A stretch of 64,000 nt of DNA from Eremochloa ophiuroides (GCA_038502445.1 JAHLJS010000002.1:70586657-70650656); one strand, 5' to 3'. Shown: positions 49,401 through 61,910, counted from the first letter of the stretch. Translations and numbers: made by a program. The notes: a model not told the origin generated them from the sequence alone.

Positions 49401-50490
49401 TAGAAACTGACGACCTAGAGCACTTTGGCATAAGAGGCAACTGATTTGTTATCAGTGGGAAGAATAGTCTGCAGCTAAGCAATGAAGTTTATTTGGTTCT
49501 CGGGAGAAGAAAGGCAAGACCGACTCATTGATTACTTTCTATTCAATGAGATAGTTTCCTCTGCTGATGAAATGCAGGAATTTGTTCATTCGCTCCCTCA
49601 TGTGAGCAATGTACTTCCCAATTAGATCAGTTTGCCTAACATGAAGAAATGGATGCATGAAATTGCTGAATAGATCTCTATCAAGAAGTGTTGTTCCATG
49701 CTAACAAGTGTGTTCTAGGGGTATAAATAAGTGTTTGACCATGTTTTTGAAGACCATGTCCCATAGAACCATGCTATGCAAGAAACCCATAGGCCAAATG
49801 GTACTTTTAGTGGCACTCTCACTTCCAAGACCTTGTTATAATGAAGCCAATTCCATCTTGGACAATCACTCAGATAGTGTAAACTATGGTTTCAACCTAG
49901 TGAAGAGCTACAAAAGACACCCCAACAGATGAAGTCAATACCATAGTACATCTTGGTGCAATCAGGTGCCCTTTTTGATACTCTATGGTATGAACAACAA
50001 AAAGGACATTAAAAAAATTAATTAGTTCCTTATTCTTAATCGGTCAAGGTGTTCTACCCACTCAACTCATGGAAGCGTGAAGTGAAGACAAGTTGAATTT
50101 TGTCAAACAACAGTATTTCAGATTTCTTTTTGGAAACCCTCTGATCTCGGATTTCTGATGCGAAATAAGAAGGTTTACACATTGTCAAAAGTAGTTCAAC
50201 AAGTTGGTTTTGTTAATTTATGGTTGTATCATGAAGAAAGTTGTACTCAAGTTGTTGGTAGAGGACTGCTTCTCAAAACTTTGTGAGTAAACACTCTACA
50301 CAACCAACCTCATTAAACCTGCCAATCTGCTTCAATCTTGTTTATTCTCGGCTGCAAATGAGAATACATAAGTTTGGGATTGCTCATCGGTTTTCCTCGT
50401 GTAAAAAAGGTTTTTGATTCTATGCAGGAATTTGTGATCTGTCTCATCAACCTGCACAATTCATGTCTGCCTAGACTAACCATCGTGCAA
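46484..50490 (+). other. Inside of the 15-kb element, no readable gene
   Basis: AT-rich DNA with only short frames. A diverged tandem duplication is visible at about 48530-48670 and 48730-48865, both with a GACGAAACCGAGGAC-like phrase followed by GCTCGGCACGTGCG or similar. No Gag, protease or RT motif could be read. Confidence 0.6.
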
Positions 50491-51650
50491 ATGTGTATGC
50501 CAAGTTGTATATTGCACAAACTTTTGCTACTGCATGGTGCACCCCAAACCATTGTCTCGGATCATGAACTATAGTTTTCAGCTCATTTTGGAAGCATTTA
50601 CAAGAATCACCTTACTCGAGTAAATGCCTGCCTAGAATCTTGTGCCTTAGAAGAGAATGGAGTGTAACCATATGCATCTGTATGCCTACACTTGTCACTT
50701 GATGTCCTCTGTGCCTTTTATCACGGAGTGACAGAAAACTTTGTGTACATAATGAAACTAATCCAGAGTTCGTCCTATCTTCAGCATAGCATACCTCAGG
50801 CCAATCAGAAAGAATTGATCAAATCTTGAAATACATATTGAGAGCATATGTGTTTTGTTTTCAAGGATCTTGTTAGAAATGGCGACTACTATCATTGTTT
50901 TTCTTACAACAACAGTTATAAAGAGGTTACCTCAGACTCTACCCAAACGACTGTTGCTACATAGACACGAGGGTTCCCTTATTGATGGACATCAAAAGCA
51001 CTGAGCCGACAGAGTCAGCTATCGCATTCATCGTTCACTCAACAAACTCAAATAATACAGTGTTGCCATCAGAAAGAGAACTATACACATGGAACATTTT
51101 GTAGCTTTCCATCAGTCGGCATCTCAGTAAATTGTGTCTACAACCAACAGAAACCTTGCATGTTGTCAATCAATTTTCTCAGCTTCAGTAACTATCTGCC
51201 TCGTCCATGATCTCATCCCATATGAAAATAGTGGTGTATGCTATATCCACTAGAGAATAAGATATTTTGAAAACTACTCTTTTATGCTCCAATTCACAAC
51301 CTCATACTAAGAGTGCTAATTGGGACGTTTTGTCCTGGGTTCCTCCCAAATTAGCTGTGTTATCTTGGATTCCTCCCAAACTAACAATGCTTCATAGAAA
51401 TCAATGAAGGAAATTCTTCAAACAAGAGTCAACTACAAAGAATTATTGAATGATAAGGAAGTTGTCCTATCCTTAATGATCTCTCTTGCATTTGCACCAA
51501 GGTAAATGGAAGTACATGATATCTTGGAGTAACGACTCAACAAACCTTTGTCGTCCGTACATTTTCATGAGCCATGAGGTGATCACCCCTGCCTATGAGC
51601 GCTATGAAATTTTTAAGTAGCTTCGTACTAGCACCGCCTTGGAAAAGGGG
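50490..51650 (+). pseudogene. Heavily decayed integrase of the 15-kb element
   Basis: The conceptual frames show HGAPQTIVSDHEL followed by a stop and FSAHF (about 50535-50590), corresponding to the second catalytic Asp region. A frame near 50800-50930 shows a GQ(S)ERI..QIL-like stretch and YNNSYKE, corresponding to the catalytic Glu region. Stops and frameshifts are dense. The match is to chromovirus-type integrase, as in the surrounding element. This is the only pol trace I could read in this element. Confidence 0.65.
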
Positions 51651-51711
51651 CTGACATGCTTCTCTACCCTTGAAAGCTCTTCCGTTCTGAATCTCGGGAC
51701 GAGATTCCTTT

Positions 51712-51724
51712 AAGGGGGGAAAGC
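51712..51724 (+). other. Polypurine tract
   Basis: AAGGGGGGAAAGC directly before the 3' LTR. Confidence 0.85.
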
Positions 51725-54700
51725 TGTAACACCCCAGGTGTTAGTCACGAGCTAACCAGCGAGTGTGGACCTAATCAAGTTATTTCAATCAATGATCCTA
51801 ATCACTATTTCATATTCATCTCCATCTACCTTGATCATTGGAAATGGTTCATAAAGATCCGAATTGAGAATTCACATGGAATGACAAGTTATTCACTTAA
51901 TTGGATTATGGATTAAGTGAAGATGAGCATGCAAAGTCAACCAAACCTTGCAACCTTGCCCAAACAACTCTACTTGAACTCTACAACAAAAGTCATGAAG
52001 GACTCATGTTGAGCAAATGCCAAGAAAATACCTTTATTGGCCTAAACATTTACTTTGAGCTCTCTAATTACATTAGTTTGACCAAAGTAGAAATAATATT
52101 TTGGAGCAAGAAATGAAGTTTGACCTAAAATAAAAGTTACAGATATTTTGGAGTAGAACAAACGTTATTTATGGGTCAAGTCATGATTCAACTCCTAAGT
52201 GCTTCAAATAGTGGATACAATATAGAGGAAAAGCTGATTTCAGGACTTGATTATTTTCTAAGTCTGAAATCTGCCCCTATTGCAATGACGTGTTGCTTTC
52301 TCCAAATTTTGTTAAGCAACTTGAGTTGGACCAAAAATAAAAGTTGTCACAAACTCTTTGGAGCACAACATATCAAAATTTGGCATCAACCCGAGACTGT
52401 TTGACAAGTTTGGCCACTCGATGTTTGATCGTAATTAAGATGTTGACAACATCAACTTCGGGCTTAATTACACACTAATCCAGTTATCAAATGGCCGAGC
52501 AACCTTAACCACTCTTGTAGATCAAGCCGAGGTGAACAACTTTGCCTCTTGTTCCCAGGTCCGAATCTTGACCGAATATGCCGAAAACGGCTCCCGAAGC
52601 GCGTCAGAACCACACCCGCCACCTGTTCGGCGAAATGGCGACGTGGCGCCCGAGCTCTGTCCGCTCCCCCACCATTACCAGTGCACCCCACCTCCATTTC
52701 CTTCGCCCCAGCTCAATGGAGAGCACCAGAGCACTTTCATGCTCGCCCTCTTCCATTGCCTATTCATCCTCTCGCCTTCCCATCCCTTCCCTTGCTCTCT
52801 GACCATAGGCACGGACGCGGCCACCATTGCCGATGAGCTTGAGCCCCGCTGCCCTTGCCGTTCCTCCACCTCCGGTGTTCCTCCGACCAAATCAACAGCG
52901 CCATCACCTTACTTGTCCCTCACCGCCCTTTTGAGCTCCTTCCCCGGCCGTTTTCGTCGCCGTAGCGGCTTCGCTGCCGAGGCCGTCGCCACCGGCCGCC
53001 TCCCTGCATGCCGCGGCCAGCCATGGGCGGGTGCAGCGTGCCGCGGCCGCCTGCAGCTAGCCAGGGCAGGGAGCAGCGTGCCGCCGCCGGCCTGCTGCTG
53101 CTGTCAGCCAGGGCAGGGCCGAGCCCTCCCTCTCCTCCCCAGCGCCAACTTCCTCCATTCTCTGCTCTGTTCGATTGAGCAAAAGAAGAAGAAGACCCCC
53201 TCTGGTCTATGACAAGTGGGCCCCACGGTTTCTATTATGCAGCAAAAATTTGCAGGATTTGTGTTGTGGTTCGAAATTCCATATCTAGCTCTAGGAAGCT
53301 TCTAAAATTGTGAAACTTGTTTTGTTAGATTCATGGTGAAGTGCTCTGCATGTTAGATCCATCATTTGTGCCATGCATGTTTATTGTTATGCTGTATAAA
53401 ATAGTTTTTGAAAAGTGGTTTATATAATATATTAACTTGCTTTTGGTCATATTTTGAGAAACAGAAGTCCAACATGTGTGATTCCAATTTTGTTAGGCTT
53501 CTAATGACATGCACTAGCTCATAAAAATATAAAACATATATGTTGTTTACTGTTTTCAAGGTGTTTCACATTAATCTTTTTAAATAGGAAATAAATGGTT
53601 GAATTGCTTGTTATTTTTGTAACTAGAGTTGTATTGCTCCAAATAGCATGAAAATTTAATTGTGGACTCTCTGTATGATGTGTAATGTATGGTTAAAATT
53701 TCATGATTTATGGTGCATGTATGACTGAGTTGTTGATTTATCTTCTTTGATGCATATTAAGTAGATTTAAATACTTTATAAATAATATATGTATGTAAAA
53801 ATGGAAAATGGTGCTCCACTGGTCTTGTATAATATTGTGTTAGCCAGAGCAATAATAATAGGGCCATATGGTTTCATAAATTATTGAGTTTTGGATTTAA
53901 CTTGCTCTCCAATGCTTTATTGCATTATAGATTTGTTTATTTTGTAATAATTAAATTATGAAACCTGAGCATGTAAGATTTGAACCTTGGTCATGATTTG
54001 TTATCACCTAGCTATCATAAAAATTTGGTGTCTATTTGAGATGTTTATCATATGACTTAAATAATTAATTTATAGGCCTTTATGCACTAATTAGTAAAAG
54101 GTTGTAGGTAAATGGACACATACATGTATGTTTCTTATAATGCTTGTCATGTATTAATCTGATCTAAGTGTTGTATGATCATTTAATGATGCTTGGAGCT
54201 ATCTAAATAGTTCATTCCTATGTGTGCTTGGGTGATAATTAAGTGAAAAGCATGTTTTGCTTATATGCTGAAAATGGCTGCATGTATAGTCCCTGTTGTT
54301 ATGGTGTTTTCTCGATGAAAATGATGTTTCATGAAAATGTATTCTATACAAAAGTTGTAGCCAACTTCTATGTCTAGCTTGTCCTTAAATTTCTTGTTCA
54401 TAGGGCTGATAGTTTAGGAGTATATTTCTATGTGTTTCCAAATTGTCTATGATCATCCCTTTTGGTGGTCTAAATCTCTAGTTATGATTGTTTGAGTTGG
54501 GAGGACAGAATTTGTCCAAGTCTGGACAGAGCTGTCTTCTTTGTGTTGTTTGACCTTTATATGGATTAAATCATCTGAAGAGGATAATACCAAAGTTGTA
54601 GACAATTTCAATAGCTTTCCATAAAGGCTTAGATCACCCTGGTTGGATGTGTATAGCTTCAGTTATGGTTAAATCTTATGCTTGCTGTCCTGCTGTCCTT

Positions 54701-56551
54701 AAACTGCATATGTGAGATTAGGATTGCTTTCATGTTGCCTTGCTTGGTGGCATTGTTAGCTCATGGTTCAGTGATGCTAGATTAACATGTTTTGTATTAC
54801 TTCCTTTTATTCATACATGTGCATTGTGCATCTCATTTAGGTACGATAGATGAACACGTGGAGTGAAGGACATGATGATGGAACTAACCACAAGACGGTG
54901 TGGTGGACTAATCACGAAGGTGGAAGGACTAATCGAGTGCTTGGATGGGAAATGCTCATCGAACAAGTGTCATCTAACAAATACTAACTTAGTGCTGAAT
55001 CCCAGGCAAGCCCCGGAGCATCCCTAAGCCTCCACCTGTCTCTTTTTATAAATGCACCAGTCTTTATTAAATCGTATGTTTGTGCATTTAAGTATAGGAG
55101 TTGGTTTGAAACCGTTGCTGCATATCTACCTTGTCTACTATATATGTGAACCTAATACTATTACTAGACAGGTGACCGATCTTGTGCTTGGCCCTGCTTA
55201 GACCGGTAGAAGTCGGGTGATTTCCTGTCATCCGCAAGAAAGTCGGGTGATTTCCTGTCATCCGCGAGTGTAGGTGGTGACTGACGAGATCCACATGGTT
55301 GGCTATATGTGTCACCATGCCACAATGAAATAATGAGAGAATCAAGGCTAGGTAGCGGGGAGCTGCATGACATGGGTCATGTTGACTTCGGTGCTGCTTG
55401 CGGCCGACTAGGACTGAAGCCACCAGACATCAGTTGAGATTGAAAGACGTCATCACATAGCTAGCCAGATAAGTCGTTCCGACCGTGAAGCCGAGTATTT
55501 CTTTCTGAGCCGGGAATTGGGTGTGATAAGGCAGACATATTCTGGAGGTAGGAAGGATGTGCGGAGACACCATCTTACCAAGGGCAGGTCAGAGACTTGA
55601 TGCATACTTGAAGTGGGTTTGTTTCTGAGAATATGGGCCCCTCCAAGCCCGCGATACATTATGACTCAGAAAGATTTAACGGTGACCCAAGAAGCCAGTG
55701 GCTCGGCTGACAGGGTTTGTGATTGGCATATTTGCCAGCTGGTACAATCGATTCGAATCGCCATCTCTCCTGGTTAGTGAGAAACTGAACTGATCTTCTG
55801 GTGAGGTAGAGGTTAACAACTTGAACGTGACTATTGGTGAGATGAGGAAGATATCTGTGGATATCAGAAATCGCTATGGTTTATTGATTTCTATAATATC
55901 AAGTGATTGCTTAGTATAGCTGCAAACCTTAGCTATAATAGCTGAACTGAAATCGAAGCTGAACAATATCTAAAATTGATAAGTTGAGGAATTATTGTAG
56001 TAATGCTTTTTATGCAAAATGTTGCTATCCTCTGAGCTACACCAAATAAGCTTGCATATCCTTGAGAGTCTTTTATTTACTTCCTGTCGGGTAAGTCTAG
56101 CTGAGTACAATTGAGTACTCAGGGTTTTATTCCCAATGTTGCAGGAGGAATGCTTGGTTGACTAAAGAGTTACTTCTATCCTTTGGGAGAGGAAGACTAG
56201 ACCTTGGGCACGGTCATGTTATCTGTCTCATCTATGTTGCTGTGACTGGTCGGTACTTGGCACTGTATTATGAAATTAAGCTTATGTAAAACGATTTCGT
56301 TTCCGCTATTGAACTTTTATGTAAAAGTTTATCTTGTACTCTGATGTATTTGAAATATGTGCGAATCTATGTATCATGTGTATGTGTACTGCTGAGTTTC
56401 TGTGATCCTTGGGGTATGTACTGTGTAAAAGTTTGAAATCCTTCGAGATTTCACGGACTACCGGGTTTATATTGGCTCAAGTGTGGCTTGATAGCTGGGA
56501 AAACAGCTGTCACTGTACTTGTGCTCGTATAAATTGGTCGGTTCTGTTACA
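51725..56551 (+). repeat. 3' LTR (4827 bp)
   Basis: Pairs with 41542-46469. Starts TGTAACACCCCAGG, ends GTTCTGTTACA. Tandem 30-bp pair at 55211-55270. Confidence 0.93.
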
Positions 56552-56556
56552 TTCTT
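56552..56556. repeat. Target-site duplication TTCTT (right)
   Basis: Right partner of 41537-41541; RNase H/linker coding text of the host element resumes here. Confidence 0.94.
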
Positions 56557-58616
56557 GTTCTTCCATCTTACGTTTAATATGGAATGTTCCAGGATCAGTT
56601 TTCTGAGCATCAATGATCTTACTTTCCAAAGTACAGCTGACAGTGATGTTATGCAATACAACTAGATGTAACAAGTTAAATCCATCTTCTAGCAATGGTT
56701 GCACTAACAGATTATGAGATTTGCGGCTCAGTGCATCGGCAACTACATTGGCTTTTCCTGGATGGTAATGCACTTCCAAATCATAATCCTTGATTAATTC
56801 TAACCATCTGCGCTGCCTCATATTTAGCTCTGGCTGTGTAAAGATATATCAGAGACTCTTGTGATCAGTATAAATGTGACATTTGTTGCCCATAAGATAA
56901 TGCCTCCATATCTTCAGAGCATGTACTACAGCGGCTAACTCTAAGTCATGCGTAGGATAATTTTCTTCATGTTTTCTAAGTTGCCTCGAAGCATAAGCAA
57001 TTACACGGCCTTCTTGCATTAAGACACACCCTAAACTAGTACCAGAAGCATCATAAAAGACATCAAAAGGTTTCTCTATATTTGGCTAGTGCTAGAACAG
57101 GAGCGGTAGTTAGCAAATTTTGTAAGGTACAGAAGGCAGTCTCACAAGCTGGAGTCCATTCAAACTTCTTATCTTTATGCAACAACTTAGTCATAGGGTG
57201 AGCTATCTTAGAGAAATCAGGAATGAATCGACGATAATATCCTGCTAACCCTAAGAAACTCCTAACTTCTGTGACTGAAGTTGGTGCTTTCCAATCTAAC
57301 ACTTGTTGCACTTTGGAAGGATCTACAGATATTCCTTTATTAGATAGGATATGACTAAGAAATGGCACTTTGTTGAACCAAAACTCACACTTACTAAACT
57401 TGGCATATAGCTTATGATCTCTAAGTCTAGTCAAGACTATTCTTAAGTGCTCAGCGTGATCTTGCTCATTTTCCGAATATATCATTATATCATCAATGAA
57501 AACCACTACAAACTTGTCCAACTTAGGCATAAAGACTGAATTCATCAGGTACATGAAATATGTAGGAGCATATGTTAGGACGAAGGACATAAGAAGATAC
57601 TCGTACAATCCATACCTGGTAGAAAAAGCAGTCTTTGGAATATCCTGAGGACGAATCTTAATTTGATGATATCTTGACCTTAAATCAATTTTTGAGAATA
57701 CCTTAGCCCTAGACAACTGATCAAATAGTATATCGATTCGAGGCGAAGGATACTTATTTTTAATGGTCACGGCATTCAAGGGTCTATAATCTACACACAT
57801 CCTCAATGTGTTATCCTTCTTTTTCACAAATAAGGCTGGACAACCCCACGGAGACGAACTAGGGTGAATAAACCCTTTGTCCAACAACTCCTGAATTTGT
57901 TTCTTGAGTTCAGCTAGTTCACTTGGTGGCATTCTATACGGCCTTCTCGAGATTGGTGCAGTACCCGGTATCAACTCTATTGCAAACTCAACTTCTCTAT
58001 CTGGTGGTAGTCCCGGCAGATCGTCGGGAAAGACATCAGGAAACTCACATACTATAGGGATGTCAGCTATATTTATTGCTCTAGTAGCAAAGGGAAACCC
58101 ATAAAGATCACCACTCCTTGGTAAACTTACTTGAAAAGACCCACTACCTTGAGGCTCTTTCAAAGAAATAGTTCGGTCAACAATATTGAGGTTTGCACCC
58201 CAATGCTTCATCCAACTCATTCCTAAGATCACATCTACTCCCAAACCAGGCAAAACTATGAGACTAGTCCTAAAATTTCTTTCTTTAATCTTAATGGTCA
58301 CTCCTTGAACCATTTGCCTAGTTGAGATATCAGCTACTGCTGAGCTTATACGGAAACCATAGTTCAATTCTGTTATTGGATAAGCATGTTGTTGTGCAAA
58401 TTCTTGACTTATGAATGAATGAGATGATTCAGAATCAAACAAAATGACTGCGGGACTTTGGTTTACGAGAAACATACCCACTGTCACAGGTTCTCCTTCA
58501 AGGATTTCTTCTATTTCAGTGAAATGAACATGGCCTTGCTGAACGCCCGTGTTCCCAGCTTGTTTCTTCAGGTACGGACAATTCTTAGCATAGTAGTCTT
58601 GCCACAGTTGAAACAA
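56557..58616 (-). pseudogene. Protease, reverse transcriptase and RNase H of the chromodomain element
   Basis: A 517-codon frame (58616-57063) starts inside the Gag zinc knuckle (DYYAKNC). The protease Asp61 lies in FDSESSHSFIS, where the usual DSG has become DSE, so activity is doubtful. RT follows with its first catalytic Asp at 311 (FSKIDLRSRYHQI) and the YXDD-box equivalent FIDDIM (Asp375-Asp376). After a frameshift near 57065, RNase H continues with FYDASGTSLGC, a TGA at 56849-56851 and VVADALSRKS, up to the nested element at 56556. Together with 40170-41541 this is one interrupted pol. Confidence 0.92.
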
Positions 58617-58667
58617 GGTCCACTGTTAGCTGGCACCTTGGCATTTGCTAGATTCCCTGTATTTGCA

Positions 58668-59588
58668 TTACCCTTCGGAATAGGTACCGTGAAAACGGTA
58701 CTTATTCTGTGGCTGGTTCACATTGAACTTCTTGGTTGGAGGCCTATATCGAGATCCTGGCACAGGCGGACGATAAGGAGGACGATTTGTAGGAGGAGCC
58801 CTAGGCTGAGACGAACCTCCTTCAAATGGTCTTTTACGACCCTTAGCAATGGCATGTAGATTGTTTTGGTGCTCTTGAGTTTGGGCATCACTGATGAAGT
58901 CATTGAATGTTGTTCTAGTGGAGTTTGCCAGGTTCTTCATCAGCTTAGTGCTCAGGCCTCTCTTGAGGCCCTCAATTTTCTTTTCCTCAGTATCCACATA
59001 GCTAGGAGCATACCTTGCCAGATTATTGAAGGCATGAAGGTACTCAGTCAGGCTCTTGGTACCCATAGTCAGCTGCATGAACTCATTTGCTTTCATCCTC
59101 ATCAGACCTGGAGGAATATAATGACCTTGGAAAGCAGTTTTGAAATGATCCCAAGTAATTTCAGTACTTGCCGGAATGGTAGCCTTGTAGTGCGACCACC
59201 AAATTCCTGCGGGTCCCTGAAACTGGAGAGCGGCATAATTCACTTTCAGCTCATCATTCAGCCTTAACACCGAAAATTTCTGCTCTATGGTGTGGAGCCA
59301 TTCATCGGCTTGCAGTGGCTCAGCAGCTTCCTTAAAGATGGGTGGCTTGGTGTCCATGAAATGTTTGTAAGAGCTGAACTGGTTCTCATCATTGCCACAA
59401 TGACGATCTCCACCACGAGCATTGTTGGCTGCCATTTCACGCAGAACAGCCTCCAAATTGCGCTGAGTCCCGATGAACTGCGCGAACATCTGCTTAGGGG
59501 TGAACGGTGGTGGTGGTGGCAACTCTTCATTCTCATTGTCGTTCCTGCTACCACTACTGGACCTATGAGAACGTGTGTTGACCGGCAT
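58668..59588 (-). pseudogene. Gag of the chromodomain element, frame broken at the zinc knuckle
   Basis: Gag builds the particle around the RNA. The frame starts with MPVNTRSHRS at 59588 and runs 306 codons. The Gag core lies at about residues 95-215 (WWSHYKATIP, ITWDHFKTAFQGHYIPPGL, LTEYLHAFNNLARYAP). The basic, Pro-rich tail precedes the zinc knuckle, but the frame is lost at about 58690. The first knuckle cysteines (CFNCGK) are in a second frame and the last (KNC) in a third, so at least two frameshifts separate Gag from Pol. In intact relatives gag-pol is one continuous frame. Confidence 0.92.
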
Positions 59589-59938
59589 CTGTGAAAATTT
59601 TCATAAAAATGGGAGAAGATTAATAATGGTGTTGTTGCGGAAAATCGAACTCATGCCAAAGTATTACATGGTACAAAAAGAATAAACATAATAATAGCAA
59701 GGGCATAAAAAGTTCAATTCCACAACACGACCATGATAAAAGTAGAGAAACTACTTAATAGCCATTACAAACCACATACTAGCATTCGACTACGCCTTAC
59801 AACAAACCAAGGTTTTTTGCAAACGGCCGTACGATCTTTACATTATTTAGAACTACACATCACAGGGCCTAAACTTCGCTGAGGGGATTTTTACAACAAT
59901 ATTACACCCATCAACTAGCAAAAGACTACCAAACCCCA

Positions 59939-60159
59939 CTAGTCATCGTGATCGCTATCGACCACCAACTCACTACTACTCCCGTCATCACTATCATTAG
60001 CTTCGGGATTCTCCTCTTCGTTATCAAAGGCAGGATTGACGTCATCTTCCAGCACTGAAGGATCAATTTCAGTGGCACCCGGGACATGAATAGGAGCAAC
60101 AAAGTTGTTCAACTGCTGAACTTCATTCTGCAACCCCGCGGTCTGCTCATTGGCGTGCT
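59939..60159 (-). CDS. Leader ORF upstream of gag, 5' part lost to an insertion
   Basis: About 73 codons are visible before the stop at 59939. A short heptad-like part (GLQNEVQQLNNF) is followed by a strongly acidic tail (NPAFDNEEENPEANDSDDGS, then a stop-proximal DSDHDD). It lies in the 5' leader of the chromodomain element, 350 bp ahead of gag, and is cut at 60159 by an LTR insertion. The 55 codons upstream in that open frame belong to the inserted LTR and are not part of it. Function is not known, and I do not recognise a family. Confidence 0.5.
60155..60159. repeat. Left target flank GTGCT of the inserted LTR
   Basis: Expected TSD of the LTR starting at 60160; the right copy is beyond the window. 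Confidence 0.5.
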
Positions 60160-61185
60160 TGTTGGCATTTCTTAACGTCATTACAAAAGATAGACTAAAA
60201 GTCCATCCCTGGCAACGGTGGCAGAAATGCTTATTGGCATTTCTTAACGTCATTACAAAAGATAGACTAAAAGTCCATCCCTGGCAACGGCGCCAGAAAT
60301 GCTTGTTGGTATTTCTTAGCATCACTACTAAAGATAGACTATGAGTCTGTCCTTAATAATAATACTAGAAACGTAAGTTGACATTCCCAACCACCATTAC
60401 TTCAGAAAGGTAACCCTTGGCCCTTAATGGTGCCGGCCTAGGTAATGCAGTCTGGTAATAGCAGTTAGAAGTGCAGGATTGGCCTTCCTAACCGTCATTA
60501 CTTACGATATGCAAAACTGTGACACGGCGCCGTGGGGTGCACAAGAATTACAATCCTTAAGTAATGGTATTTAGGTACGCCAATCGATAGCTCAGTAAGA
60601 AGTAAGATTACTCTGCAAGCGCGCAGAACTATCATTGTAGCATTTCAACCCGGGAGTATTCAAGGGTGTCGTATTTATATTTTCCCGTAGGAGGGCAATA
60701 TGCATCAAGCGTGGTGTAAACATGGTCACTTATTGAGTGCAATGGTAGGCATAGAGTATACAGGAATAAAACATGATTTCAAAATAGTGGACACACATCT
60801 GGGTCAACCTCAAGGATAAAAAGGAAAAATAAAGAATAAAAGAATATAACTAACTGAGCAGGCATTGGTGATATATAATTATGCAAAGAACTGCTAGCAA
60901 CACATCTAATTAGTAATTCTAGTATCAGGACTAAGTTTGGGGTGATAGGGAGATCCCCGCAGCTGGTCTGCCAGCCGATAGAGACTTTACGAACTCCTAC
61001 TTCAATATCTGAACATGGGGGAGTGGTAGGGATGGACAGGGCTGTCACCACCTGCCCACCTACCCCTCTGCCCATGGGATACCAACATATTCGCTGATCT
61101 CCACATACCTGAGCACCATGCTCATGTACCAAAAAACAACTCCTAACCTCCGCAGACCCCAACCCTTTGGATTGACAGGCTAGGT
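60160..61185 (-). mobile_element. Second LTR with tandem LTR-end/PBS modules, truncated by Tat-2
   Basis: Two 72-bp modules (60160-60231, 60232-60303) plus a third, diverged 74-bp one (60304-60377) lead into LTR sequence like 32225 onward. PBS copies at 60206-60223 and 60278-60295 are tRNA-Asp type. The conserved GACAGGGCTGTC block is at 61034-61056. At 61185 the LTR is cut by Tat-2, where the copy at 32225 continues with GGATTGACAGGCTCGGCTAG. Confidence 0.85.
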
Positions 61186-61646
61186 TGTCGACGGAATACC
61201 GGCGATAGTCTACCGAGGGGTATGCCCGCGGTAGTAGATGAGACGGTGAGGGTGCGCCTGAGACGAATGAGGGAGCACAATTCGTGCGGGACGGAGATTT
61301 AGACAGGTTCAGGCCGCCACGAGGCGTAATACCCTACGTCCTGTATGTTGCTGTGTTGTATTGGTAGTAGATTAGATGAATCGAGTAGACCCCCTGCCCG
61401 CCTTATATAGTCCAGGGGGCAGGGTTACAAGTTGATCTTGCCATACATAACAGATTACAATCCTAGCCGATCTGGAAAACCAATCGGCTAGATCCTAGGA
61501 AAGCTATTTCCTTGCCCGCCAAGGCCTCGGCGGATATACGTGATCTCCTGGAGATCGTATGGGCGACGCGTCCTTGGTAGTTTAGGCCTGTTCGATAGAC
61601 TTGGGCCAAGTATGACTATGCGGGTATACAGGCATATACCCCCACA
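61186..61646 (-). repeat. 3' LTR of Tat-2 (461 bp)
   Basis: Plus-coordinate ends TGTCGACGGAATACC and TATACCCCCACA. The minus-strand text GTAGGGTATTACGCCTCG followed by GAACCTGTCTAAATC is typical of 3' parts of grass Tat-type LTRs. TATA box at 61401-61410. Confidence 0.82.
61401..61410 (-). promoter_or_regulatory. TATA box of the Tat-2 LTR
   Basis: CTATATAAGG on the minus strand. Confidence 0.6.
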
Positions 61647-61663
61647 GCTAGTCCCCGAGCGCC
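61647..61663 (-). other. PPT-like tract of Tat-2
   Basis: GGCGCTCGGGGACTAGC on minus, directly before the LTR start TGTGGGGG. Confidence 0.65.
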
Positions 61664-61910
61664 TTGCATTTGTCGAGAGATGCAGACCTTCAGCGTTGCT
61701 TGACCAGACGGATGTAAGGGGCTTAGAAAAAATTGAAAGAAGTTTCTCTTTAGCGAAGTGTATCCACTTTTGCCACGGCAGAGCCAATACCTTCACCGGA
61801 AGGTGAAGTGTATCCACTTAGTCCCCGAGCCTGATAGCATGTGACATAGTCACGTGGTGTCAGGGTCATAAATTTTGATGATATCGCTGATCATTTCAGG
61901 TTGAATGACA

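Larger units (their letters stand above)
41542..56551 (+). mobile_element. 15-kb LTR element with unreadable pol, nested in its relative
   Basis: Full structure: 5' LTR (41542-46469, 4928 bp), PBS, 5.2-kb inside, PPT, 3' LTR (51725-56551, 4827 bp) and TSD TTCTT. LTR ends are TGTAAC...GTTACA. The two LTRs are very alike by eye; the 3' LTR has lost about 125 bp near 54420, while the 5' LTR lacks about 13 bp near 42137. The inside has no open gag-pol, only remnants of integrase. Its PPT context and LTR ends resemble those of the chromodomain element it sits in, so it looks like a non-autonomous relative mobilised in trans (inference). Confidence 0.92.
35772..60159 (-). mobile_element. Chromodomain Ty3/gypsy element (Tekay/Del-like), minus strand
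   Basis: From left: 3' LTR (35772-40134), PPT (40135-40147), chromodomain and integrase (40170-41541), a 15-kb nested element with its TSD (41542-56556), RNase H, RT, protease (to 58616), gag (58668-59588) and a 5' leader reaching 60159. There another LTR (60160 on) has inserted, so its 5' LTR is not seen. Left flank TGCTA is the expected TSD. The gag-pol is nearly complete but has at least three frameshifts and three stops, so it is not functional. The chromodomain and domain order place it among plant chromoviruses. Stretch 59589-59938 is leader with no gene seen. Confidence 0.9.
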
